Part shown: in pieces, positions 21,721-34,100 of the stretch
How positions within the stretch are numbered: position 1 is the stretch's first letter
Layout of the letters: every line of letters starts with the position of its first letter
Source of the DNA: Cephalotus follicularis
Taxonomy: Eukaryota; Streptophyta; Magnoliopsida; Oxalidales; Cephalotaceae
NCBI GenBank assembly: GCA_001972305.1
Contig: BDDD01001603.1
Span: 62,001 to 126,000 of the forward strand
Direction of reading: 5' to 3'
Length of the DNA stretch: 64,000 bases
Translations under genes and position numbers: made by a program
Notes under the pieces: generated by a model
The model's input: only the letters and a program-made list of their open reading frames with translations
Database searches by the model: none
Told to the model about the DNA's origin: nothing

Positions 21721-23267
21721 CTACATTATTACAATACTCCTAAGAGAGGAACGAGTTCTTACCCCTTCGGTAGGATTACCGATTACCTCGTATTCTTTGA
21801 CATACTCTCTTTCTCTTCTTGCTACGGGCTCCTTCGTGACTTGAATTTGTTGGAGTTCTTCTTCATGTACACCTTCTTCTTCAATTTTGTCAACTTCAAC
21901 ATCATGTTTGGAGATGTCCAAGCCTTCCATTTTCTCCAATATACCTACATCATCAACAACATCTCCTTTTCTCGGAGCACTATTAGACTCTTCAAATAAT
22001 ACATGAATAGATTCTTCAATAATTAAAATCCTCTTATTGAATACTCTATAGGCTTTAGAATTTAAAGAGTAACCTAAAAATATCCCTTCATCACTCTTGG
22101 CATCGAATTTACCAAGATTGTCTTTCCCATTGTTTAAAATAAAACCTTGCAACCAAAAGGTCTCAAATGACTAACATTTGGTTTTCGACCATTGAAAAGT
22201 TCATATGGGGTTTTCTTTAAAATCGACCGAATCATGACTCTATTTATTATATAGCAAGCGGTGTTCACGGTTTCGGCCCAAAGATATTTTGGCAAATTAT
22301 TTTCACAAAGCATGGTTCTCACCATTTCTTCTAGAGTTCTATTCCTCCTTTCAACAACACCATTTTCTTGAGGAGTTCTAGGAGCCGACAAGTTATGGTG
22401 AATACCAAGTTCATCACAAAAATTTTCAAAACCAAGGTTTTCAAATTCCTTTCCGTGATCACTACGTATGCTTACAATAGATAGACTCTTTTCATTTTGA
22501 ATACGTCTACCAAATTTAATAAAGGAATCTAAAGCATCACTCTTTAAAGCTAAGAATATGACCCAAGTAAATCTAGAGTAATCATCTACAATAACTAGGC
22601 CATATTGTTTACCACCAATGCTTAGAGTTCTAGTTGGTCCAAACAAGTCAATGTGCAAATGTTGTAAAATCCTAGTAGTTGAAACAACATTTTTGGCTTT
22701 AAAATAAGTTCTAGTTTGTTTGCCTTGTGCACAAGCATCACAAAGTTTATCATTTTCAAATTTCCTTTTAGGCAAACCAATGACTAAATATTTTCTAGAA
22801 AGTTTAGCAAGAACATCCATGCTAGCATGGCCTAACCGTCTATGCCAAATCCATTTATCATTCGTATTAGCATTGAAGCAAACAATTTTGGAAAACATTT
22901 CTTTTAAATACACAACATACACATTCCCTTGTCTATGACCAACAAACTTTACATCATTGGTGCTAGTATCAATAATTTGACAAAGTGATGATTCAAAATT
23001 AACCTTATATCCCTTATCACATAATTGACTAACACTAAGCAAGTTATGCTTAAGGCCTACAACATAAGAAACATTTTCAATTAAGATGTTAAATTTGTTA
23101 CCTATTGAACCAATGCCAACAATCTTGGCTTTGTTGTTATCTCCAAAGATGACCTTTCCTCCATCAACTTCTTTAAGATCAGAGAAGAGGCTTTTGTCAC
23201 CGGTCATGTGCTTTGAGCAACCGCTATCCACATACCATGGTTCTTCCTCCTTGTGGTTTGCTTGCAA
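21721..23267 (-). pseudogene. Protease and integrase of element D
   Basis: The retropepsin site is WYVDSGCSKHMTGD (near 23240). The GAG-pre-integrase zinc block has WHRRLGHASMDVLAKLS and CDACAQGK. The integrase core follows with HIDLFGPTRTLSIGG, VIVDDYSRFTWV, SDHGKEFEN and APRTPQENGVVERRNRTL, giving D, D, E. The C-terminal copia words LRPFGCKVLF, GIFLGYSLNSKAYRVFN are also present, followed by an acidic linker towards RT. Confidence 0.9.
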
Positions 23268-25004
23268 GCATCTTTTCTCCTACAAAAGTGTTAAATAATT
23301 TTGATCTTGGTACCCATTGTTTATTGGGTCCATTAATGTTACATTTTTTATTTATTGTTCCTTTTGGAACCCAAATTTGTCTAAATGTGATAGGATTGTG
23401 ATTTGGAGATGGTCTAGTGTGTGAATGAAAATGAGCAATCCTTTTAAAACATTTATTAATAGCATGTCCTACCTTATGGCAATATGTGCAATGAGGTTTT
23501 GTTTTAGTGTTCTTCAATTTTGCCTTAACTTCTAAGGGAGCATAGCCTATACCGGTTTTATCAAGGTACGATCTTTGACTAGCAAGCATTTCCTCTAATT
23601 TCTTGCTACCTAATGAGAATTTGCTAAAGGATTTTTCTAGGTTCACATTCTTTTCTTTGAGAGATTCTACTTCCTTCTCTAGAGCAATGTCATTACACGA
23701 AGTAGGTTTAACTACCTGATCAACCTTTTTAGCAAGTTCATGTTCCAACCAATATCATTTTTCAAATGCTCATTTTCAATAACTAGTAAATCCTTTTCTT
23801 TTTCAATACTAGCCATATTTTTCTTAAGTGATGAATATTGAGAGCATTTCTTTTTAAATTGTACAAGTAATTCATCAAAAGCAAATTGTAATTCACCAAA
23901 AGTATAGGAATCAACTACCTCATTGTCGCTTTCCTCGGTGTCACTCGATGCCATGAAGCAAAGGTTGGCAACTTGTTCGGTGACTTCATCATCGGAAGAT
24001 TCGTCATCACTTCAGTGTCATGCTTCGAGTGCTTTCTTCTTGAAGAGCTTCTTCTTCTTCAATTGAGGACAATCCACCTTGATGTGTCCCTGCTTGTTGC
24101 ACTCAAAGCAAGTAGGAGGATCCATCTTGCTTCCTTCTCCTTTGTTGAGGTTTTTCTTTTGAAACCTTCTAGCTTTATTCATCTTTACGAATTTTGTGAA
24201 TCGTTTCGCAAAGAGAACATAGTCTTCTTCTTCTAACTCCTTATCACTCGATATTTCTTCTTTGTGAGTGCTTTTGAGGGCAATGTCCTTCCTCCTTTCT
24301 TCTTGCGGCTTTTTCTCCACAAGGTTGGCGGATTTTTTGTTTAATTTCACCTCATGAGTCATGAGGGAGCCAAGTAGTTCTTCAATCTCCATGACCTTTA
24401 GATCCTTTGACTCTTCAATTGCCGTGACCTTGGGTTCCCACTCATCATTAAGTCACCCGAGAAATTTCCTAACTAGTTCATCTTTTCCAAAAACCTTGCC
24501 AAGTCCAAGAAGAGCATTAGTAATATCAAGCAAATGGTTATATAAATTCTTGATAGATTCATTAGGTTGCATTTTAAATAGTTCATAATCTCTATTTAAC
24601 AGAGCAGGTTTGGCATTTTTGACTTGCTCGGTACCTTCATGGGTAAGGATGAGCAATTTCCATACTTCATGTGCAGAAGTGCATCTCCTAACAAGATTAT
24701 ATTCGGCCTTATCTAAGGATACAAGCAAAATATTTAATGCCTTGTTATCTATGGTCAATTTCTTAAAATCATCATCATCCTATTCCTCTTCCGTTTTACC
24801 AACACATTCATTTTTGTCATTTATTTTCATGGGAATGTGAGGACCATTTTTGACACTAAGCCAATTCTTAAAGTCTCTAGACTTAAGGTAAATCTCCATA
24901 CGACTTTTCCAATAGGGAAAATCGTCACCACTAAAAAATGGTACCTTCACTTCGGAGACATCGTCATGGTTTCTAGTTTGGTTGTTTGTGCTAGTGGATG
25001 CCAT
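23268..25004 (-). pseudogene. gag region of element D
   Basis: The N-terminus MASTSTNNQTRNHDDVS leads into the copia gag word FFSGDDFPYWKSRMEIYLKS. The capsid-like helices continue through SAHEVWKLLILTHEGTEQVK and ESIKNLYNHLLDITN. A CCHC zinc knuckle CFECNKQGHIKVDC (about 24090) is followed by a Lys-rich and coiled-coil region and a second knuckle-like CTYCHKVGHAINKC (about 23470). The long gag with an extended coiled-coil fits Sireviruses. It is broken. Confidence 0.85.
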
Positions 25005-25048
25005 GATCTTTGACTCAAGGTGTTAATCTATAAAAAATGAGCTCACAA

Positions 25049-25060
25049 GCTCTGATACCA
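25049..25060 (-). promoter_or_regulatory. Primer binding site of element D
   Basis: Minus strand TGGTATCAGAGC, the standard initiator tRNA-Met site of copia elements, lies two bases inside the 5' LTR. Confidence 0.9.
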
Positions 25061-25062
25061 AT

Positions 25063-26270
25063 TGTAGGAAGTCTAGAGGGGGGGTGAATAGACTTTTAAA
25101 AATAAAGTAGCAAATATCCTAGAAACAATTGAAACACAATCACTCAAATGTGGAAATTAAAGAGTGTAGGGTTGAGAGAGTTGCAAAAAAATATATAGTG
25201 GTTCGGCAAACCGCCTACGTCCACTCCCCAAGGCCTCCCCTTGAGTATTTCACTAGTATGCCCCAATCCGGGCTTGAAACTCCAACCGAGCTTCAACGAC
25301 TTTCTCTCCAACCAAGCGAATACAAGTTTGCTCCCTCCGAGCAATACAAGAGACAACCTCTCTTGTTTATATGTAAATGAAAGTGCTTAAATGATTTACA
25401 AATTCACAATGAATTTGTTTACAATTTTGGCTCAAATCTCACAAAGCTTCTAATGATAGAGAATGTAAATGGTGAAGGCTTTGTAGTATGTGATATTGCT
25501 TCTTGATGATCTCTTTTGATGTTGAGATAGTTTGGAATTGTGCTTGAGTTAGCTTAAATGAATATTCACTTTGATTGCAAGAAGTACTTTGAAGAATGCT
25601 CCACTTTGGCTTATAAACAAGTGCTCCAACGGATCTATTTTTGAAGTTCTGGAACAATCCAGTCGGCTGGATTTCTTGGGCAGTCAACTGGAGTTGATAG
25701 CGCGTATTTCAAATATAGCCGTTAGATGAAGGCAGTCGGCTGCTTCCTCTGGGCAGTCGGCTGGTGGAGCTTGACAGTCGGCTGGTGCTCTGTTCCAGTC
25801 GGCTGGATATGTTGGCAGCCGACTGGTGACCCTTGGCAGTCGACTGGTGTCCTGCTTCAGTCGGCTGGATGAGATGACATGGAGTTCAAAAACCTATTGC
25901 CTCAAATTGACACCCTTGGCAGTCGACTGGACCTCCTTGGCAGTCGGCTGTTTTGTCCTGGCAGTCGACTGCTCCCCTGATGCAGTCGGCTGATGTGTAG
26001 TGTAGCTGCAGTTCCTTGGTTTCCTTTAAGAACCAGTCGGCAGTTTAATCAAAACAGTCGACTACTCAACCATGGCAGTCGACTGCCCAACCTAGGCAAT
26101 CAGTTGGTTTTGCTTGTATCTGCAGAAATAGCCTTTTGCACACTTTGGACATAAAATCAAGTGAGTTTATGAATTGATAGTTCAGAGAATTATGCATACA
26201 GGTATTATATGTTTGTTAATCATTGAAATAACACATGTTAATGCAATTAACTGGGTGGCAAAGGCCAACA
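25063..26270 (-). repeat. 5' LTR of element D (1208 bp)
   Basis: Mate of 16834-18064, with about 4% substitutions by eye plus length changes inside the palindrome array (25655-26110). Plus-strand ends are TGTAGGAAGTCT and GGCAAAGGCCAACA. Confidence 0.92.
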
Positions 26271-26275
26271 AAATC

Positions 26276-26324
26276 AAACCCTTCCACTTAAGGTACTGTT
26301 GAGAAGTTGATTCTTGCATCAACA
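26276..26324 (+). repeat. 5' LTR of element B, right part
   Basis: The last 49 bases of B's LTR after the D insertion, ending TTGCATCAACA like the LTR of C. The five bases before it (26271-26275) are D's second target copy. Confidence 0.75.
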
Positions 26325-26326
26325 GT

Positions 26327-26344
26327 TGGCGCCGTCTCTGAGAA
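26327..26344 (+). promoter_or_regulatory. Primer binding site of element B
   Basis: TGGCGCCGTCTCTGAGAA lies two bases after the LTR end, matching the position and start of the site in A. Confidence 0.75.
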
Positions 26345-26369
26345 ACGCACCGAAAAGCTATTCAAAACC

Positions 26370-28150
26370 ATGCCTCTGAGAAGAAACAACAACAACTCCG
26401 CAGTAGATGGCATTCAGGCTCCCACGGGGGATCAACTTCCTGCTGATGAAAAAGTCACCGCCGCACAGCAAGATCCTATTACTGGTGAGTAATTCAATCA
26501 GCTGCTCCAGGAAATGAGGCACCTTACATCCCTTTTGGCGAGCAATCTAACCAACCAAAACCAGGTTGGCCCGAGCCGACCAATCATTTGAAAACAATCC
26601 AGTCTGAGCTGACCTGCCCTGGAGATTCAACAGCCCCAAAGGTCTAGGCGAAACCCGCCGAGGAGGGCCATGAGTCCTCTGAGGTGGTTAGGGATTGAAA
26701 CATCCCTGGGGAGAAGAGCAGAGATTAATACATATCTAAGGGCGGAGTCCTCAAGTGCGAGGGATCGTAGCTACAATCCCTAAGAAGACCTACCCGAGCA
26801 GGACCCAATGGACGAGGATTACTCTTTGGAGGTGGAGAACACCAGAGGACGCTCATCGGCCTCCCGAAGTACTGAAACCCTACCAAGGAGTAGGTCGAAC
26901 AATTTAGTTAGACTCGCTGGGCAGTCACAAGATTTTAGCAAGACTAGGAACATTGAGGATGTAGAGCAAGCCATGAATAGATGACTTGCTGAGATGGAAA
27001 AGAGGCTCCTAGGAGCCAAACTGTCGAGGGGTTACCTATCCGAGGTACGAAATATCAACACCACTCCTTTCACACCCGAGATAATGAGAGAATGTATACC
27101 AAGGGGATTCTGGTTCTCAAGTCTCAAGGAGTATGATGGGTTCACGGACCCAATCCAGCATGTCCACTACTACACATAAGTCATGCTAGTGCACCAGGCC
27201 TCGAACATGGTCCTTTGTTGAGGATTCCCTGCAACATTGACTGGAGCAGCCCAATCATGGTATTCAACTCTGCCAATCAATTCGTTGGAGAACTTTGAGC
27301 AGTTTAGGGAACTGTTCATTACAAAATTCCTCCACAGCACCACACAGAGACGGAACTTGAGGCACTTAATCAATGTGGTGCAGGGGAAGGACGAGTCCCT
27401 AAGAGAGTACATCACCAGATTTAACTATGAGTCTCTGACAGTGAAAGATTTGGAACCATCCTTTGCTCTGGCAGCTCTGAATAGTGGGTTAAAGGATAAT
27501 TCACCATTCACCTTCTCCCTCATGAAGAAGCCGGCTCTGGACATGGCCGACCTCCTCAGAAGAGCCGAGAAGTATGTGAATGCCGAGGAGGCGATGACAG
27601 CTAGGAAGAAAACAGCTTCTTGGTCGGACCATCAGGTGGAGAAAGGGAAGCACTCACGAAGTTCCCCAGGGAAGAAAGAAAAGAGAGAAGATAGGTCAGA
27701 GCTTCCCAAAGATGACCTGAGGCACAAGCTTTCCAGGAAGGAGGAATCCCCAAAAAAGGTGGCATCAATCCCCACTTACAACAACTTTGCCCCTCTCTTG
27801 GAGACGCGTACCAAAATACTGGCTGTGGAGAAGGACAAGGTCCCTATCCAATGGCCAGCACCATTGACGTCCTCAGCTGAAAAGAGGAATACAGATTAAT
27901 AATGTCGGTACCATTGTGATCATGAACATGATACAAAAGAGTGCAGGAATTTAAAGAATTAGATTAAGGACCTGATTTGCAAAGGTCATCTACGTAAGTA
28001 TGTTGACAGGGATGCTCCCCAAGAAAGAAGAGAGCGCAAAGAACAACCTTTGCAGAAAGAAGATTAGCAGCAACCCAGGGGTGTGATCCACACAATTTCT
28101 GGAGGGGTCGCGTCTGGTGGAGACCATAGCAGGGCTCGAAAAGCCTATGT
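26370..28150 (+). pseudogene. gag region of element B
   Basis: It starts MPLRRNNNNSAVDG, related to the gag start of A. The conserved block GAAQSWYSTLPINSLENF ... INVVQGKDESLREYITRFN lies at 27240-27430. The His/Cys word with HCDHEHDTKECRNLKN-type sequence is at 27905-27960. By comparison with A this is the complete gag span in a broken state. Confidence 0.8.
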
Positions 28151-28199
28151 TAGACAGACCTTTGCTGTGCAACAATACCCGCATAGCAAGAGGTTGAAG

Positions 28200-28720
28200 T
28201 AAGGTGGATATGAGGAGGTGATATCCTTCTCTGAGGTGGACTATGAGGCAGTCTGTCTCCCTCATGATGATCCAGTTGTGGTGACTCTTCAAGTGGAGCT
28301 ATGCACTATGAAGAGAATCCTGATAGATAGCGGGAGCTCAGCGGATATCCTATACAAGCATGCCTTTGATCAGTTGAGGATACCAGCTGACCAGTTGAGG
28401 GCTGTGAAAGCACCTATGGTGGGATTCGCAGGAGAGATGGTCCATCCTTTGGGATCCATCGACTTGTTAGTGGTACCAGGCACGTCCCCATGCCAGACCC
28501 AAGTGGAAATGTCATTCCTGGTGGTTGATACACCAAGCCCATAGAATGCAATAGTTGGGCTACCAATTCTAAATTTGATGGAGGTAATACGGTCGACAAG
28601 GCACTTAGTGATGAAGTTCCCAACAAGGTTTGGTGTGGCCGAGGTTTGAGGAGACCAGCAGGTAGCAAGACAGTGCTACAAAACTACTATAATGGACAAG
28701 GGGAAAGAGAAGGCCCTTCC
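28200..28720 (+). pseudogene. Aspartic protease region of element B
   Basis: The active-site block LIDSGSSADILYKHAFDQL and the flap/end block VGFAGEMVHPLGSIDLLVV ... FLVVDTPSP are clear and closely match A. The region is cut at 28720 by element E. Confidence 0.82.
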
Positions 28721-31183
28721 TGTTGGAAACCTGGCAAGGGTTCCCGGTTGATTTGGTCCTAGGATGCTAGTGTGTATAATTTTAATTTTTCAAAAACCAC
28801 ATAGACTACAAGTCCAGGTTCACACTAACATCTGACTACCATAATCAATATGCCTAGGATCTTCGTTTAATTAACAATCGAACCAAAACAAATATCAAGC
28901 ATGCGCATAAAGATAAACCGAAACCATATCGGTAACGATAAATATAAAAGGGAAGCAACATACCAATGTTGGAGGCTCCACCACTTTGCTGCTATATGCT
29001 TGTAGCAGTCACATCGCGTCACCGGACCCACTGCCCAAAATCTGGCCAACCTGCCAGGGACCGACCAAGACACCAACGGACTCGAGATGCGTAGATCTAC
29101 CCATTGGTGGCGGGGACCCAGAAAGAAGCGTCGTGAATCACCCAGACTAGTTGGCAGCGGCGGTGACTCGCTGAGTTGGACTCAGCGAGTTCCGATCCGA
29201 TCCCCAAGGGATCAGCCGTCCCATATCCAGCTTCCAAAAGCCCCGATCTTCTCAATGGTGGCTGAGACTAGACATGGAACGGGCGGTCACAACGAATCAG
29301 CGAGTCCACTCTCCCGACGAAACCAGGGCCGGCCACTTTAGCCCCGCGTCATAGACCCACTCATCTATGTACCAGCAACCAGCAACCACCGTGACTAGGC
29401 TCGAAATGTCAAGTCACAGCGGCCGTCACGTCAACTCGGCGAGTTGACTCACAACTTGAAATCCGACGGAAAAAACTGCGCGGGAAAGCTAAACTAATAT
29501 CAAAATGGATAGATACATTGATTGTCTCCACCAACTGTGATCATCGGCGGCGGAAAAAGACTCTGGGAGCAAAAAGGGCAACTGCCGCCAGGGAGAAACG
29601 AGGGAGAAAGAAGGAGAAAATGGGAGAGAGAGGAGAAGAGGCATACAGGGGAAGGACGAACGCCACAAAATGGAAACCGGCGTGAGCGCCAGCATCTTCT
29701 CTGACCGAAACGCGTACCAGGCGCTGATGGCATGTAAATGGCCCTTAAGCCAAAACGCATCTGTGTGTTTTTTGTGTTAAAGTCATAAAAGACAAAAAAT
29801 CACTTAAGTCAATTTCATTTCTTTTCTCCTTTTATCAAAATGTCTCTCTAACATTTCAATTTGTTTCTCCCTTTATAAATTAATTTGATTTTATTAAAAT
29901 TAAATAATGCTCCAGCATTAAATCTCTTTATATATCAAGAAGACTATTTGTGGAGAGTGTAACAAACCACAAATGTCCAATTAATATATACTAGTTAAAA
30001 ACTAGATTTACCACTAAGCGAGCATGTGTGCAGCATGCTTCACTTTTGCAATAATCAGGCTGGACCTGAAAGCCTGGTGGAATTCCGGTATGATGATAAA
30101 TTTCCCAGAACATCCCAAAGTTCTGATATGACTATCCAGCTAATAGCCCGGGTGTGATCTATAATCACCCTCGGATATGTGTACGACAAGGTACCATGTC
30201 TATCATTTGTTAGCCTGTTCCCCAGTGCTTTATCACTGTCATCGATTTGTGTGTTGCGTATCCCTCATCTTCTCGGCTCTGACCATGGACTAGGGTTTGG
30301 ATTAATGTCACCCCTAGGTAAAACCGCGATAACTATAATTCCATGATCGCAATGAGACTATGAGAGATATCCCTGGAAACCACTCGTTCCCAATCTCCCA
30401 GTGCCTAGCAAGGACTTTATGTCTTCAATGGTCATAGATGTTATAGAGCCTATAACCCTCAACACGGGCGTGACGATCCCATCTTGCGCACTCGTCAATA
30501 CATCTCTATGCAGCTCCCACAAGGCCCAAAGACAAACTTTTTGCCAACATGTGGATAGTGCTGGGGAAGATGGAAATCAAAACCAAGCAGTTACTGCATA
30601 ATGCATGCCAGCCGCTCAAGTCTAAGGACACAACGTAAATCACGTATGATCTACTAGTCACCTTTGTCTAATCACTACCGCGACAATAGGAACTTTATTG
30701 ACAGAGGTGTTGACTCACAAAATAGATAACCTATGGTGGGTCGGTTCAGTGTCGTGCCTCTGCACGGACTCCGCATCAGCTTTAGGGTAAAACCCAAATG
30801 GCAATGAGATGATCCATCCTCCTTTACCAGTCAAAGCAAGCACAACATGGAAACTCTTTGCGGTTCATCAATTGCTCTAAGAAAGTGAACCTATGACTTG
30901 GAACTTTTGTCACAAGGGAGTAAGGATCTCATTCTTATAACCTCTCAAGCACGAGATCCAACCCTTTACAGACAGGGCGCTAGATGTGTATTCAGTTGAC
31001 ATGATGATCAACTGATCCATTGAGACGGTTTGGGATAATACATATAGAAAGATGCCAATATTTACTGAATTTGCACAATAGAACACGAATGGAACTAAGA
31101 ATGTATGATTCAAGAGTGTGTCCTATGTAAAGTACATATGTCTGCAGCCTCCTCGTGTCTTGCAGGGACACCCTAATCTAACA
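28721..31183 (-). repeat. 3' LTR of element E (2463 bp)
   Basis: Plus-strand start TGTTGGAAACCTGGCAAGG, end CCCTAATCTAACA. No gene is seen. A GC-rich part (29040-29470) carries palindromic words of the type ACTCGCTGAGT and ACTCGGCGAGTTGACTC. Confidence 0.85.
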
Positions 31184-31198
31184 ATCTCCCACTTGGCC
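31184..31198 (-). promoter_or_regulatory. Polypurine tract of element E
   Basis: Minus strand GGCCAAGTGGGAGAT abuts the 3' LTR. Confidence 0.6.
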
Positions 31199-34100
31199 CT
31201 CCAGCCACGAAGACCTACAACCTAAGCATATCACACTCTAGCACTGCTCATGGCCTTGGTCAGTGGGTCTGCTAAGTTCGCTTCCCAAGCGACTCTCTCT
31301 ATTGTGACATCCACTCTTATGATGTCTCCTATATTTCCTCAATAACATCTCTTTCGAAATGTTACATTCATGTATGATCTCCATGATCAAATGATACCGT
31401 CGCTGTATATATTTTTATGTGGTAATGAGACCCTGGTTCCATGGTTTGTGCAAAGCCCCATCGTCATCCTTATGCTGCACAACTAGACAAACGGTGGATA
31501 GAATCACATATAGTTCCACAATGAACTTCCACTGGCAAACTAGCTACCATAACTGACATCACAGGTTGCAACATACTCTGATTCTCTGATGGAGTCTGCA
31601 GTCCTCGACTACCACAAACTCCTCCCACTCATACAACACTTCCATTCAGGGCCAACACATATCCTAAAATGGATTTATGATCTTCCAGATCACAATTGAA
31701 ACTAGAGTTGACCTAACTCTTACGCTTCAATTCACTATCTTCTCCATGTTTCAAGAAATAATCCTGAATCTTTCATAGGCATTATATCCTCTTGACAATG
31801 TCCTAATGTCTCTTACAGGGACTGGATTGAAATCGACTAGCCAGACCCTTAGGCATATCAACACCAGGCTCAGTACAAAGTATGGCATACATGATGGAGC
31901 CTATTTCCAAAGCATAAGGTTGCTTATTCATGCGTGTCCTCTCCTCATAAGCCTTGGAAGACATCCTCTTGGAAAGGTGAATTCCTTGGCTAATTGGCAG
32001 TAAGCCATATTTGGAATTCTTTTCCATACTTTTTCAGCACTTTGCTGATGTACTGGCTTTGGGAAAGTCCAAGAGACCTACTTGATCTATCTCTCATAGA
32101 TCTTCATTCTCAAAACATAGGAAGCCCTTCCCAAATCCTTGACGGAGAAGTTCTTGCTTAACTGTACTTCAACATACCCGCAGCATCCTCTATGTGTAGT
32201 ACGTCATCGACATACAATATCAAAAAAGTAATTTCTGAGTTATCCTGTTTCTGGTAGACATTATGCTTATCCATATATTTGATGAAATCAAAATGGATAT
32301 TTCAACTATGGGATGCTTGCTTAAGGTCATAGACCTTTGGAGCTTTCACCTCTTGTGCTAATGCTATTTGGATGTAAACCCTTCAGGTTTGGAACATATA
32401 GATGCCCTCTTCAAGATAGCCACTCTTGTAGACCGTCTTGACATCCATTTTCCAGAGCTCATTCTCACAATGAGCGACAATAGCAAGCAATATCCGAATG
32501 GACTTAAGCATTGCAACTGGTGAGAAAGTTCCCGATATATATAGACCTCTTGTCTTTGTGTATACCCTTTTGCGACCAATTGTGCTTTAAAGGTTTTAAC
32601 CTTTTCCATTTACGTCAATCTTCATCCTGAAGATCTACTTAGCATCTGATAGGGTTTTAAGCCTTCAGGTGCGTATACCAAGTCCCTCACTTGATAGGCG
32701 TACATGGAGTCCTTTTTGAATTTCATGATCTCTTACCATGTCCTGGAATCAGTGCTCGCCACTGCTTCCTTGTAGCTGACAGGCTTACCATCTCACTGAT
32801 GTTAGGTTCATCAGTGCCTTTATTGAGAAAACCTTATTTCTCAGGCGCTGTCAAAAACCTTTGCCTGTTCTCGTCGATAGAGAAGTGCCTAACTGAGGCT
32901 CTATCTCATATTGGGATCCTTTCCCAATAATGCCTTTCGAGGAATAAACCTCTATGTTTCACCTAACTCCCACTGCTTCCTGTAATCAGGTATTCCTTCT
33001 CTAGGAATTTTGGGGTACGCAAAACAAAACCATATTTGTTCGTTGGGATGGTAGAAGTGATATCTTAAGCTCTACCAAGGATATCTCACATACTTGAAAC
33101 GTCTCGATCGTGCGTCCAGCTGAGAAGGTTTCCACCTTCTTATATAAATTGGACAGCCTTAACCCTTAAACTATTTAGGCTGGGTTTCCTCCTTTAAATA
33201 TCTTACTAGATACGGACGGGACATATTTCAAAGGAATCCGGATTAGGATATGCTCTGCCAACTGCAGTGCATGACCGCAGAATAAGATTTGGAATATGTA
33301 TAAAAGACATAATGGGCCTTACCATTATCTATTTCTAATAATAAATCCATGACTCTTTCGTAGGATCTTAGACATGTGTTTCAACATTAAACACGTACCT
33401 AAATCGTGAAAAATCATCAGTGAAGGTGAAGTAGCAAAAACCTCATTTCTCATAGTCTTTTATTATGTAGTTTCTTGAATTGTTAATGTAATGTTATGGT
33501 AATTGTATAAGACGTATATCTCTTTAGTCCATGTGCCTCTTGCACTAACTAGAACATTAAAATGTTCTTTATACACAGAGATCAAGTCTATAATAAATTT
33601 CCATTTATAAAATTTATAATTCATAAATGCCAATTTCACTGGTGTGAAATCTCTATTCATCACCATGGCGCTAGTCCTTAGCTTTACCAGCTCTCTCAGA
33701 AAGAGTTATAAATGTTAGTCTCACAACCTGGGTTCTCTACCCAAGTTGAACTTGCATTGTAAGCTAGATAAGGTATATGGAAGTGCCTTACCACAAGGTA
33801 TCTCTAGCTATGGACTATAGGAACATATTACAATATCTTCCAATTGCCTTAGCTTCCCACAATGGAAGTAGGCAAACTCTATATAAAACTTTTAAATCAT
33901 TTTTCTAGAATAGAATTCCCTTTGCACTAGCAGCCTCTTCCTTGGGTTTTCACCCTTGGAACTTAGATTCACTTGATCTATCTCCCCTTGAGATTATTCA
34001 AGTAGGAAATCAAGGAATCACAGACGATCTCAACCTCTCTTGGTCAAAATCTACTTTTACAGTCCTGGACTGGGTGACATTCAACTCCTCGAGTTATGTA

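Larger units (their letters stand above)
16834..26270 (-). mobile_element. Element D: Sirevirus-like Ty1/copia retrotransposon with env-like ORF
   Basis: A 9.44 kb element flanked by the exact duplication AAATC (16829-16833 and 26271-26275), inserted in B's 5' LTR. Minus-strand order: 5' LTR, tRNA-Met-type primer site, gag with zinc knuckles, protease, integrase, RT, RNase H, env-like ORF, multiple polypurine tracts, 3' LTR. Integrase before RT makes it Ty1/copia. The env-like ORF, the AAAAAGGGGGAGA tract and long gag match the Sirevirus (SIRE) lineage. LTRs differ by about 4% by eye, so it looks like the youngest measurable insertion here. gag and pol show several breaks; the env-like frame is open. 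Confidence 0.92.

Noticed and set aside
1-26324. C and B as one Tat element split by X
   Set aside because: C ends with a polypurine tract and a complete 3' LTR, while B begins with its own LTR and primer site; the LTRs differ in length and sequence, so they are two elements.
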